NCBI GenBank assembly: GCA_902805755.1
Contig: CADCUA010000082.1
Location: 1-10,456 of the forward strand
Direction: 5' to 3'
DNA length: 10,456 bases
Source of the DNA: an uncultured Lysobacter sp.
Lineage (GTDB): Bacteria > Pseudomonadota > Gammaproteobacteria > Xanthomonadales > Xanthomonadaceae
The first letter of the stretch is position 1. Every line of letters begins with the position of its first letter. The translations under genes and the position numbers were made by a program. Shown here in pieces: positions 1-6,997 of the stretch. Below the pieces are notes generated by a model that saw only the letters and a program-made list of their open reading frames with translations, had not been told where the DNA came from and searched no databases.

Positions 1-2
1 GC

Positions 3-308
3 ATTGCCCGGCTCGCGCCGGGCTGCTTCATTTTCTGCCGGCGCGAGGCGTTCGAGGCGGCGGGCGGTTTCGACGAGCGCTATTTCGCGGGCGAGGACAT
101 CGCGTTGAGCCGGGCGCTGGCGCGACAGGGGCGCTTCGTGATCCTGCGCGAGCCGGTGTGGAGTTCAGCGCGCAAGCTGCACACGTTCTCGGCGCTGGAC
201 CATCTGCGGCTGGTGTTTCAGCTCGCCCGGCGCGGCCGCGGCCTGCTGCGGTCGCGGCAGGGGCTGGAGCTCTGGTACGGCAAGCGACGCGACGACGCGC
301 CGGACTGA
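3..308 (+). CDS. Glycosyltransferase family 2, C-terminal part (5' end outside window)
   Basis: The frame is open from the window edge to TGA at 306-308, giving about 101 residues of a longer protein. The visible part carries a typical second half of a GT-A fold transferase: a GCFIFCRREAFEAAGGFDE stretch, then YFAGEDIALSRAL, in which the ED pair matches the acidic motif next to the acceptor and catalytic site of family 2 enzymes. A basic tail (WYGKRRDDAPD) ends the protein. Such enzymes move a sugar from a nucleotide-sugar to a lipid, glycan or protein acceptor at the inner face of the membrane; the substrate cannot be told from this fragment. No membrane helix is evident in the visible part. 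The fold is well supported, the exact role is not. Confidence 0.8.
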   Translation: MARLAPGCFIFCRREAFEAAGGFDERYFAGEDIALSRALARQGRFVILREPVWSSARKLHTFSALDHLRLVFQLARRGRGLLRSRQGLELWYGKRRDDAPD

Positions 309-471
309 TACGGAATCTTCATGGGAATTAACTGTTTAATGATGTGACTGGCCGGCGGTTTTCAAACGCGGCACACTCTCGCCTTGCGCCCGTGGCCTGC
401 ACCCAACGGTTGCACGTCGACGACAAGATCCGCGCGGGCCACCGGGGCGCGGACCAGACAGGAACATCGCC
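309..471 (+). promoter_or_regulatory. Leader/promoter region of the kaiC-like operon
   Basis: This gap starts with a patch at about 314-345 that is strikingly AT-rich for this genome (GGAATTAACTGTTTAATG) and is a plausible promoter core, although no clean -35/-10 pair could be set. Further down, GCCCGTGGCC at 388-397 is nearly complementary to GGCCAC-CGGGGC at 437-448, so a transcript could fold a long-range stem before the ribosome site at 460. Both readings are inferred from sequence alone. Confidence 0.3.
460..463 (+). promoter_or_regulatory. Shine-Dalgarno AGGA pointing to an ATC start at 472
   Basis: AGGA lies 8 bases before ATC at 472, which is the usual spacing for a ribosome binding site. 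The next in-frame codons read ISISQTPKGG, a normal-looking N-terminus for this family once the first residue is read as Met. The only standard start codon in the open frame, GTG at 541, has no comparable site and would remove a conserved motif. This site therefore decides the gene start. Confidence 0.5.
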
Positions 472-1967
472 ATCAGTATTTCACAGACCCCTAAGGGCGG
501 CGCCGCGCCGCTTGCAACCGGCGTCGCCGGCCTCGACGTCGTGCTCAACGGGGGCTTCACCCCCGAGCGCCTGTACCTGATCGAAGGCGTGCCCGGCTCG
601 GGCAAGACCACGCTTGCGATGCAGTTCCTGATGGAAGGGCTGCGCCAGGGCGAGACCGTGCTGTACGTGACGCTGTCGGAAACCGAGCATGAGCTGCAGG
701 AAGTCGCGGCCTCGCACGGCTGGTCGCTGGACGGCATGAACATCCACGAGCTGACGCCGCCGCATGACAGCCTGGACCCGGATTCGCATTACACGATGTT
801 CCACCCGTCCGAGGTGGAACTGGGCGACACGACCAAGCGCATCATCGAACAGGTGCGGGCGCTGCGCCCCAAGCGCATGGTGTTCGACTCGCTGGCCGAG
901 CTTCGCCTGCTCGCCGGCTCGCCGCTGCGCTACCGCCGCCAGGTCCTCGCGCTGAAGCAGTATTTCGTAGGCCAGAAGTGCACGGTGTTGCTGCTGGACG
1001 ATTGCGCCTCGGCCGAGCACGGCCTGCATGTGCATACGATCGTGCACGGCACGGTTTCGTTGACCCAGCTCAACCCCGAGTACGGCGGCGACCGTCGCCG
1101 CTTGCGCATCACCAAGTTCCGGGGCCGTCGCTTCGCAGGCGGCTACCATGATTACCAGATCGAGACCGGCGGCCTGCAGGTGTATCCGCGCCTGATTGCG
1201 GCCGAGCATCGTCGCGACGTGGTGGACGAGGTCGTCAGTACCGGCTCGACCGAGCTCGATTCGCTGTTCGGCGGCGGCCTGCACCGGGGCACCAGCACGC
1301 TGTTTATCGGCGCGGCCGGCACCGGCAAGTCGTCGCTGGCGACGTCCATCGCGGTCGCGGCCGCCAAACGCGGTGAACGCACCGCAATCTTCACCTTCGA
1401 TGAGACAGTGCGCGCGCTCGTCACGCGCTCGGCCGGCATCGGCTTCGATCTCGAGCGCCACATCAAGGACGGGGCCATCCACGCCGAAGCGGTCGACCCG
1501 GCCGAACTGTCCCCGGGCGAGTTCGCGCACCGCATCCGTAACGTGGTCGAGCACAACGACGTGCGCACGGTGGTGATCGACAGCCTGACCGGTTATCTGA
1601 ATGCGATGCCGGAAGACCGCTTCATGCTGGTCCAGCTGCATGAGCTGCTGAGCTACCTGTCGCACCGCGGCGTCGTGACGATCCTGATCAGCGCGCAGCA
1701 GGGCCTGATCGGCCAGATGAGCAACGTGATCGACGTCAGCTACCTGGCCGACTCGGTCGTGCTGCTGCGTTATTTCGAGTCTGAAGGGGAGGTGCGTCAG
1801 GCGATCTCGGTGCTCAAGAAGCGCACCGGCGGGCACGAGCGCACGATCCGCCCGCTCGCCATCACACCGGACGGCGTGGTCATCGGCGAACCTCTACGGC
1901 AATTCCGCGGCGTGCTCACCGGCGTGCCGTACGACCGAAACGAAAACCCGAGCGACGCGCCACCCAA

Positions 1968-1971
<4 letters not shown>
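472..1971 (+). CDS. KaiC-like double-domain ATPase (non-canonical ATC start proposed)
   Basis: The protein has 499 residues if it starts at ATC 472. It has two RecA-like KaiC domains. Domain 1 carries ATGVAGLDVVLNGG (residues 13-26), Walker A GVPGSGKTT (39-47), E70 and Walker B Asp at D139. Domain 2 carries STGSTELDSLFGGG, Walker A GAAGTGKSS (280-288), an acidic pair D310-E311 and D370. KaiC proteins hydrolyse ATP in ring-shaped hexamers and in cyanobacteria autophosphorylate on Ser431/Thr432. By a from-memory alignment those positions are S423 and Y424 here, and the Thr426 equivalent is N418, so the phosphosite pair is not conserved. The in-frame region is open back to 343 but has no ATG/GTG/TTG before GTG 541, which would delete the conserved GLD motif. 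The stop overlaps the next gene's GTG by 4 bases. A clock role should not be assumed: no KaiA or KaiB is visible, and signalling through the coupled kinase is more likely. Confidence 0.88.
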
Positions 1972-3587
<1,616 letters not shown>

Positions 3588-3612
3588 TCCTGCCCGGGCG
3601 CAGCTTTTCGAA

Positions 3613-3629
3613 CAGCTCTTGTAGAGCTG
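3613..3629. terminator. Short hairpin after the hybrid kinase gene
   Basis: CAGCTCT-tgt-AGAGCTG is a perfect 7-base-pair stem with a 3-base loop, lying 25 bases after the kinase stop codon. No T-tract follows, so it is a weak or processing hairpin rather than a classical intrinsic terminator. Confidence 0.3.
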
Positions 3630-3653
3630 CCTTGCGGCTTACCGGCATCCCCA

Positions 3654-3675
3654 CCGCGACGGTGTACCGTCGCGG
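3654..3675. terminator. Perfect 9-bp GC hairpin, possible terminator of the kaiC-kinase operon
   Basis: CCGCGACGG-tgta-CCGTCGCGG is a perfect 9-base-pair stem with a 4-base loop, about 65 bases after the kinase stop. Position and stability suit transcription termination or 3'-end protection, but the sequence after it (AACAAGG) has no T-run, so termination would be Rho-dependent or weak. Confidence 0.45.
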
Positions 3676-3781
3676 AACAAGGACGCACTGAACAAGACGC
3701 CTCATGCGCTGCGGGCTCCCTGTCCGCATGCGACTGCGTAGACAAGCCCAGGCAAGTGGTGCTCGCATCATGCGGCAGTGC

Positions 3782-3797
3782 GCGCTTGCGCAAGCGC
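3782..3797. repeat. 16-bp perfect palindrome
   Basis: GCGCTTGCGCAAGCGC reads the same on both strands. It has no loop, so it is better suited as a site for a dimeric DNA-binding protein than as an RNA hairpin. It lies 142 bases before the small exported gene at 3939. Function not known. Confidence 0.5.
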
Positions 3798-3938
3798 CTT
3801 GAGCCATGCCTCCGCAATGACATGCAACGGACCGTGCCCTTGCCATCGGTCGAGCTTATTGTCACGCCCCGCTGAACTGGGTCAGCTTAGGTTGCGAGCG
3901 CGGTCTGCGGATCGCACCCCCCTTCAGAGGAGCACATC

Positions 3939-4178
3939 ATGAACACCAACAAGAAACTGCTTGGCGCCGCTCTGGTCGCCTCGATGGCGGTTGCGACCGC
4001 CGTTGCGCCGGTCATGGCGCAGACCACGGCCGGCGACACCACCACGACTGCCGACACGACCGATAACCGCGATGATGACGGCTTCGACTGGGGCCTGCTC
4101 GGCCTGCTGGGCCTGCTCGGACTGATGCCGAAGAAGCGTCACGACACGGTCAATCACACCGATTCGACCCGCCGCTGA
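3939..4178 (+). CDS. Small exported WGxxGxxG-CTERM domain protein
   Basis: The 79-residue product has a clear signal peptide (KKLLGAALVASMAVATAVAPVMAQ, cut predicted after VMA near residue 27). A short Thr/Asp-rich segment follows (TTAGDTTTTADTTDNRDDD). It then has WGLLGLLGLLGLM at about 51-63 followed by basic residues (PKKRHD). This tripartite end, with an acidic stretch, a WGxxGxxGxxG hydrophobic run and a basic cluster, matches the WGxxGxxG-CTERM protein-sorting-like class of small secreted proteins. The tail after the basic cluster (TVNHTDSTRR) is longer than is typical for such sorting signals. The start is fixed by AGAGGAG six bases ahead of the ATG. It stands alone, with a strong hairpin just behind the stop. 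The molecular role is unknown; the Gly-Leu segment would sit in or at the inner membrane. Confidence 0.8.
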   Translation: MNTNKKLLGAALVASMAVATAVAPVMAQTTAGDTTTTADTTDNRDDDGFDWGLLGLLGLLGLMPKKRHDTVNHTDSTRR

Positions 4179-4194
4179 TCCATGGCGCTGTGTC

Positions 4195-4225
4195 GGCGTC
4201 ACCGGTGTGCACCACCGGTGGCGCC
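4195..4225. terminator. Strong hairpin after the WGxxGxxG gene
   Basis: Bases 4195-4207 pair with 4213-4225 over 13 positions (one G-T wobble) around a 5-base loop TGCAC. The inner arms are two copies of CACCGGTG. It starts 17 bases after the stop of the gene at 3939-4178. There is no T-tract behind it (ACGTTCG), so it may be a Rho-type end or a 3' stabiliser rather than an efficient intrinsic terminator. Confidence 0.55.
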
Positions 4226-4328
4226 ACGTTCGAGCTTCATCGCTGAACCCATGAATGCCGTTAAGTCCATTCGACATTCCGTGCTCCGTGAACTAACGCG
4301 ACAGCGCGCAAGTTGGTGACGGGCCGAC

Positions 4329-4338
4329 ACAGGCCTGT
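4329..4338. promoter_or_regulatory. 10-bp palindrome upstream of the KGG gene
   Basis: ACAGGCCTGT is a perfect palindrome ending 32 bases before the ATG at 4371. Its position in the promoter/leader zone makes it a candidate operator, but no known binding consensus is claimed. Confidence 0.25.
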
Positions 4339-4370
4339 TCCAACACCTAAATCGCATGAGGAGAATCACG

Positions 4371-4631
4371 ATGGCCGGTCAGAACCAGGGTGGTAACAAT
4401 CGCGGCGGTAACAACCAGGGCGGCAACAACCAGAACAGCGGGCGCGGCTTCGCCTCGATGGACCCGGAGCAGCAGCGCGAGATCGCCTCCAAGGGCGGAC
4501 GCGCGGCGCATGAAAGCGGCAACGCGCACGAGTTCACTTCCGAAGAAGCACGCGAAGCCGGTCGCAAGGGCGGCCAGGCAAGCAGCGGTAACCGTGGCGG
4601 CAATAATGGTGGTAACAACGGCGGGCGCTGA
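4371..4631 (+). CDS. KGG-motif stress-type protein (YciG/GsiB-like) with Gly-Asn repeats
   Basis: This 86-residue hydrophilic protein has a core FASMDPEQQREIASKGGRAAH and later FTSEEAREAGRKGGQAS, the paired helix-KGG units of the 'stress-induced KGG' family (YciG, GsiB, con-10 type). Such proteins are intrinsically soluble, usually induced by stress or stationary phase, and of unsettled mechanism. The N-terminus has a GGNN repeat of 5 residues (three copies, DNA 4386-4430) and the C-terminus ends with more GGNN units. These low-complexity flanks are more extensive than in the short enteric YciG. I chose ATG 4371, not ATG 4356, because GAGGAGA at 4358-4364 is a strong ribosome site seven bases ahead of 4371 and itself overlaps the earlier ATG. 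A terminator follows 32 bases after the stop, so the gene is monocistronic. Confidence 0.87.
   Translation: MAGQNQGGNNRGGNNQGGNNQNSGRGFASMDPEQQREIASKGGRAAHESGNAHEFTSEEAREAGRKGGQASSGNRGGNNGGNNGGR
4386..4430 (+). repeat. Three 15-bp tandem repeats coding for [Q/R]GGNN
   Basis: The three units are CAGGGTGGTAACAAT, CGCGGCGGTAACAAC and CAGGGCGGCAACAAC. The differences are mostly at third codon positions, so the peptide unit is kept more strictly than the DNA. A related GGNN-GGNN run lies at the 3' end of the same gene (about 4599-4622). Confidence 0.8.
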
Positions 4632-4663
4632 CCACTCGCGCACCATTGCCGGTTGAATACAGA

Positions 4664-4690
4664 GCACGGGCCTTGCGCCCGTGCTTTTTT
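4664..4690 (+). terminator. Intrinsic terminator of the KGG gene
   Basis: GCACGGGC-cttgc-GCCCGTGC forms a perfect 8-base-pair stem with a 5-base loop, directly followed by TTTTTT. This is a textbook Rho-independent terminator, 32 bases after the stop codon of the KGG protein gene. Confidence 0.93.
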
Positions 4691-4835
4691 ATGGCCGCTT
4701 TTTATCGACCGCGCTGCATTGGCGTGGCGCATCAGCGGCAATGGCGGCTGCGTGATTGCCGTGCGGAGCCGTGCGTATGCGGCTCAAGCCACCTTCGGTA
4801 TGCAGCGCGAGCACGTCTAAAGCGACGGCCGTGCA

Positions 4836-5630
4836 TCAACCTTCGAGGCGGTCCCACAGTGCCGCATCGATGCGGGGCAATGCTTCAAGTTCCGGCCGTG
4901 CAAACAGATAGCCCTGGAACAGGGAAATCCCGAGCCCGCGAAGCACGCGGTATTCCTCGACGGTTTCCACGCCTTCAGCGAGCACCTTGCAGCCCAGCGC
5001 CTTGCAGGTTGCGACGATGCCGGTCGTGATCGCCCGGCGCGCCTTGTCGGCATCGATGCCGCGGATCAGCCCCATGTCGAGCTTGACCATATCCGGCTGG
5101 AAATCCGCGAGCAGGTTCAGACCCGCGTACCCGGCGCCGAAGTCATCGATCGCGGTCAGAAACCCGCGCTGCTGGTAATCGCGGATGATCGAAACCACAT
5201 GCGCGGTATCGCGCACACGCTCGGTTTCGGTCACTTCGAAAATCAGTGCGCCTGGATCGAAGCCGCAGATGTCGGCGGCCTGCAGCGTCATGCGGATGCA
5301 CAGCGCCGGCTGGTACACCGCGTTCGGGATGAAGTTGATCGACAGGCGCCGGTCCATGCCCAGGCGCGCGGCGGTCTGGATTGCCTTGACGCGGCAGGTC
5401 TGGTCGAAGCGGTAGAGCTGGTTCGGCTTCACCGCGCCGATCACGACGCCCGCGCCCTCACCGTTCGCACCGCGCACCAGCGCTTCGTACGCATAGATGT
5501 CGCGCGCATCGGCATCGACGATCGGCTGGAACGCCATGCGCACTTCGAAGTCGAGGTGGTCGTCGTCGCCCTGGCACTGGCCACACGGATTCGGACTGCG
5601 GTGCGCGCCGAAAAATTCTTTCAGGAACAT
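4836..5630 (-). CDS. Stand-alone EAL-domain cyclic-di-GMP phosphodiesterase with CxxC N-terminal tail
   Basis: The 264-residue protein is essentially one EAL domain (about residues 28-262). Catalytic and metal-binding positions appear intact: E49 in YEALVRG, N99 in INFIPN, E132 in FEVTE, D162-D163 in IDDFGAGYAG, K183 in VKLDM, E219 in LAEGVET and Q239 in FQGYLFARP. An active hydrolase of c-di-GMP to pGpG is therefore expected, in the cytosol. The 27-residue tail contains C16-G-Q-C19 followed by acidic residues, which might bind metal or sense redox state. There is no fused GGDEF, PAS or membrane region. The start is ATG with GGAGG four bases ahead (TGGAGGCCGC), a slightly tight but credible spacing. 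It is transcribed away from the gene at 5827. Its cellular target is unknown. Confidence 0.92.
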   Translation of the reverse strand: MFLKEFFGAHRSPNPCGQCQGDDDHLDFEVRMAFQPIVDADARDIYAYEALVRGANGEGAGVVIGAVKPNQLYRFDQTCRVKAIQTAARLGMDRRLSINFIPNAVYQPALCIRMTLQAADICGFDPGALIFEVTETERVRDTAHVVSIIRDYQQRGFLTAIDDFGAGYAGLNLLADFQPDMVKLDMGLIRGIDADKARRAITTGIVATCKALGCKVLAEGVETVEEYRVLRGLGISLFQGYLFARPELEALPRIDAALWDRLEG

Positions 5631-5763
5631 GCGGCCTCCAGACAGGCGCGAAATTGGGATGTGTTAGCCACCGCGGTGCATCCGCCGCGTCCTGGCCACG
5701 CGTTCGCCGGCATGGTGTACGAAGCACGCGTCAACACAGCGAAGCGGAATTGCGGCTCGACCA

Positions 5764-5777
5764 CTCCGTTTGCGGAG
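5764..5777. promoter_or_regulatory. Small inverted repeat in the divergent EAL/orphan intergenic region
   Basis: CTCCG-tttg-CGGAG is a 5-base-pair dyad, and a nearby CGGCTC (5753-5758) can compete for pairing with GAGCCG (5775-5780). It lies 50 bases ahead of the proposed ATG at 5827. Weak evidence for a regulatory or leader structure. Confidence 0.2.
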
Positions 5778-5826
5778 CCGTCGCAGCCATGGCGCGACGA
5801 TTGAGGCCAGCCAACCGGTCTTTCGA

Positions 5827-6210
5827 ATGCGCCGACGCAGTTCGACAAATGATGCTCCACCAGCCCCCTCTGCCGATGCGACCGCGTGCGCATATCCACG
5901 CACGCCGGACGGCCGGTATTTCGTCGTGCGCGGGCGTCTGTGGCGCTGCACGGATCCATCGATCGACGCCGCGCACCAGCAGCAGTTGCGAAGCGAACTC
6001 ATGCGTGCGCGATCAACAGTGGGACGAGCCCTGCGCCAGGGCGACCGCGAGGCCGAGCGCACTGCCCGCGCATCGGTGAACACCGCGAAGATCGCGCTCG
6101 GCGAACGCGGCCCGGTGTGGTGGTCGGATGGCGCACCGGACTACAACCGTCGGATGGTGCGGAACACGCCGTACCAGGACTGGTACGCGCAACTGCAAAC
6201 GCCGGATTGA
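5827..6210 (+). CDS. Conserved hypothetical protein (PDGRYFVVRGRLWRC / GERGPVWW motif)
   Basis: The 127-residue protein is cytosolic in appearance, with no signal peptide or membrane helix. An N-terminal Ala/Pro/Ser-rich part leads to YPRTPDGRYFVVRGRLWRCTDPSID, then an Arg/Glu-rich helical stretch (about 60-95), and ends with GERGPVWWSDGAPDYNRRMVRNTPYQDWY. I recall similar small proteins of unknown function in Xanthomonadaceae and other proteobacteria, but cannot name a family. Codon use is strongly GC at third positions, like its neighbours, supporting a real gene. The frame can be extended to TTG 5770, but ATG 5827 is preferred because conserved sequence begins well after it; neither start has a good Shine-Dalgarno. 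The WRC segment and the tryptophan-rich end suggest a structured binding surface. No function is proposed. Confidence 0.75.
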   Translation: MRRRSSTNDAPPAPSADATACAYPRTPDGRYFVVRGRLWRCTDPSIDAAHQQQLRSELMRARSTVGRALRQGDREAERTARASVNTAKIALGERGPVWWSDGAPDYNRRMVRNTPYQDWYAQLQTPD

Positions 6211-6341
6211 TCAGCGCGCGCACGCGATGCGCTGCGTCCCGAGCAGGCGCCGCGCCAGACCGGACACAAGTTTGAATACATCCGCGCCGGGAGTTCAGTG
6301 TCCGTAAGGACAGATCAATTCGCCCCTCATGCGCCCAGCGC

Positions 6342-6347
6342 TAGCGT
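6342..6347 (+). promoter_or_regulatory. Candidate -10 element for the L,D-transpeptidase gene, possibly leaderless
   Basis: TAGCGT lies only 6 bases before the ATG at 6354, so a transcript initiated from it would begin at or next to the start codon. TTCGCC at 6319-6324, with a 17-base spacer, is a poor -35 match. The gene has no Shine-Dalgarno, which fits leaderless initiation. A 5-bp dyad TGTCC-gtaa-GGACA at 6299-6312 lies just upstream. All of this is inference. Confidence 0.25.
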
Positions 6348-6353
6348 GGTGCC

Positions 6354-6992
6354 ATGACTCGAACAAGCCCGCTTCGCAGCATGCTTCTCCGCGCCGTGAT
6401 GCACACACTGTGCGTGCTCATGCTTGCCGTCGCCGGCAGCGGCGTGGCACTCGCGCAGGTGCTCGCACCGGGGCAATTCGAGTGGACGCCCGCGTCGCAG
6501 TCGAGCGGCCCGCTGCTGATTCTGGTGAGCATTCCCGAGCAACAGCTGCATGTGTATCGCAACGGCGTGCGCATCGGCGTGTCGACGATCAGCAGCGGAA
6601 AGCCCGGGCACGAGACGCCGACCGGGGTGTACGAGATCCTCGAAAAGCGGCCGATGCACCGGTCGAACCTGTACGACAACGCGCCGATGCCGTTCATGCA
6701 GCGCCTCACCTGGGATGGCGTCGCGCTGCATGCCGGGCGTATACCCGGGCATCCGGCGTCGCACGGCTGCATCCGCCTGCCGGCGGACTTTGCACGCCAG
6801 CTGTTCGAGATGACCGAACGGGGAACGCGCGTGGTCATCGCCGATGAGGCGTCGCACGGGCCCGACGTGCTGCACCCGGGCGAGCGGGCGCCGGTCGACA
6901 GCTACAGCGGGTTGCCTGCAGGCGCATCGACCGCACTCGATTCGATGGCGTCGTCCACGGACAGCCGCCTGCCCGCGCCTCCGGCTCGTTAG
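6354..6992 (+). CDS. Exported L,D-transpeptidase (YkuD domain)
   Basis: The 212-residue protein starts with a signal peptide (basic MTRTSPLRSMLLR, hydrophobic core, cleavage likely after VALA at residue 34). The YkuD domain covers about 54-165: VSIPEQQLHVYRNG, STISSGKPGHETPTGVYEILEK, and the active-site block with H126 (ALHAG), H137, catalytic C139 and R141 in ASHGCIRLP. Such enzymes form 3-3 cross-links in peptidoglycan or attach proteins to it, via a Cys acyl-enzyme in the periplasm; which reaction is catalysed here cannot be told. After the domain comes a 45-residue Ser/Ala/Pro-rich tail that looks disordered. There is no LysM or SPOR domain. The gene ends five bases from the convergent dehydrogenase gene. 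ATG 6354 is chosen because it gives a complete signal peptide. Confidence 0.92.
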   Translation: MTRTSPLRSMLLRAVMHTLCVLMLAVAGSGVALAQVLAPGQFEWTPASQSSGPLLILVSIPEQQLHVYRNGVRIGVSTISSGKPGHETPTGVYEILEKRPMHRSNLYDNAPMPFMQRLTWDGVALHAGRIPGHPASHGCIRLPADFARQLFEMTERGTRVVIADEASHGPDVLHPGERAPVDSYSGLPAGASTALDSMASSTDSRLPAPPAR

Positions 6993-6997
6993 ACCTG

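Larger units (their letters stand above)
3588..3938. other. Gene-poor stretch with three inverted repeats
   Basis: No convincing gene was found in these 351 bases; the open frames across it are antisense or low-quality frames with no family resemblance. It holds three perfect inverted repeats (listed separately at 3613-3629, 3654-3675 and 3782-3797) and, near its right end, the small imperfect dyad GCTGA-actggg-TCAGC. The last part must contain the promoter of the small exported protein that starts at 3939; its ribosome site AGAGGAG is at 3926-3932. The spacing is large enough for a small RNA, but nothing in the sequence proves one. Confidence 0.5.

Noticed and set aside
541..543. GTG as the start of the KaiC-like protein
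   Set aside because: It would cut off the conserved ATGVAGLD part of the first KaiC domain and has no ribosome site at a suitable distance.
481..1836. 451-residue antisense open frame over the KaiC-like gene
   Set aside because: It is rich in His, Arg, Gln and Ala with no motif, as expected from the reverse of a GC-rich gene; the sense frame has clear KaiC motifs.
4270..4320. Possible extracytoplasmic sigma-factor promoter (TGAAC ... GTT) before the KGG gene
   Set aside because: The spacing (18 bases) and partial boxes do not fit a known consensus well enough to call.
4356..4370. Upstream ATG as start of the KGG protein
   Set aside because: Its codons are themselves the ribosome binding site GAGGAGA of the better-placed ATG at 4371.
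5199..5804. 201-residue plus-strand open frame over the EAL gene
   Set aside because: Antisense to a complete EAL domain with all catalytic residues; no motif in the plus-strand product.
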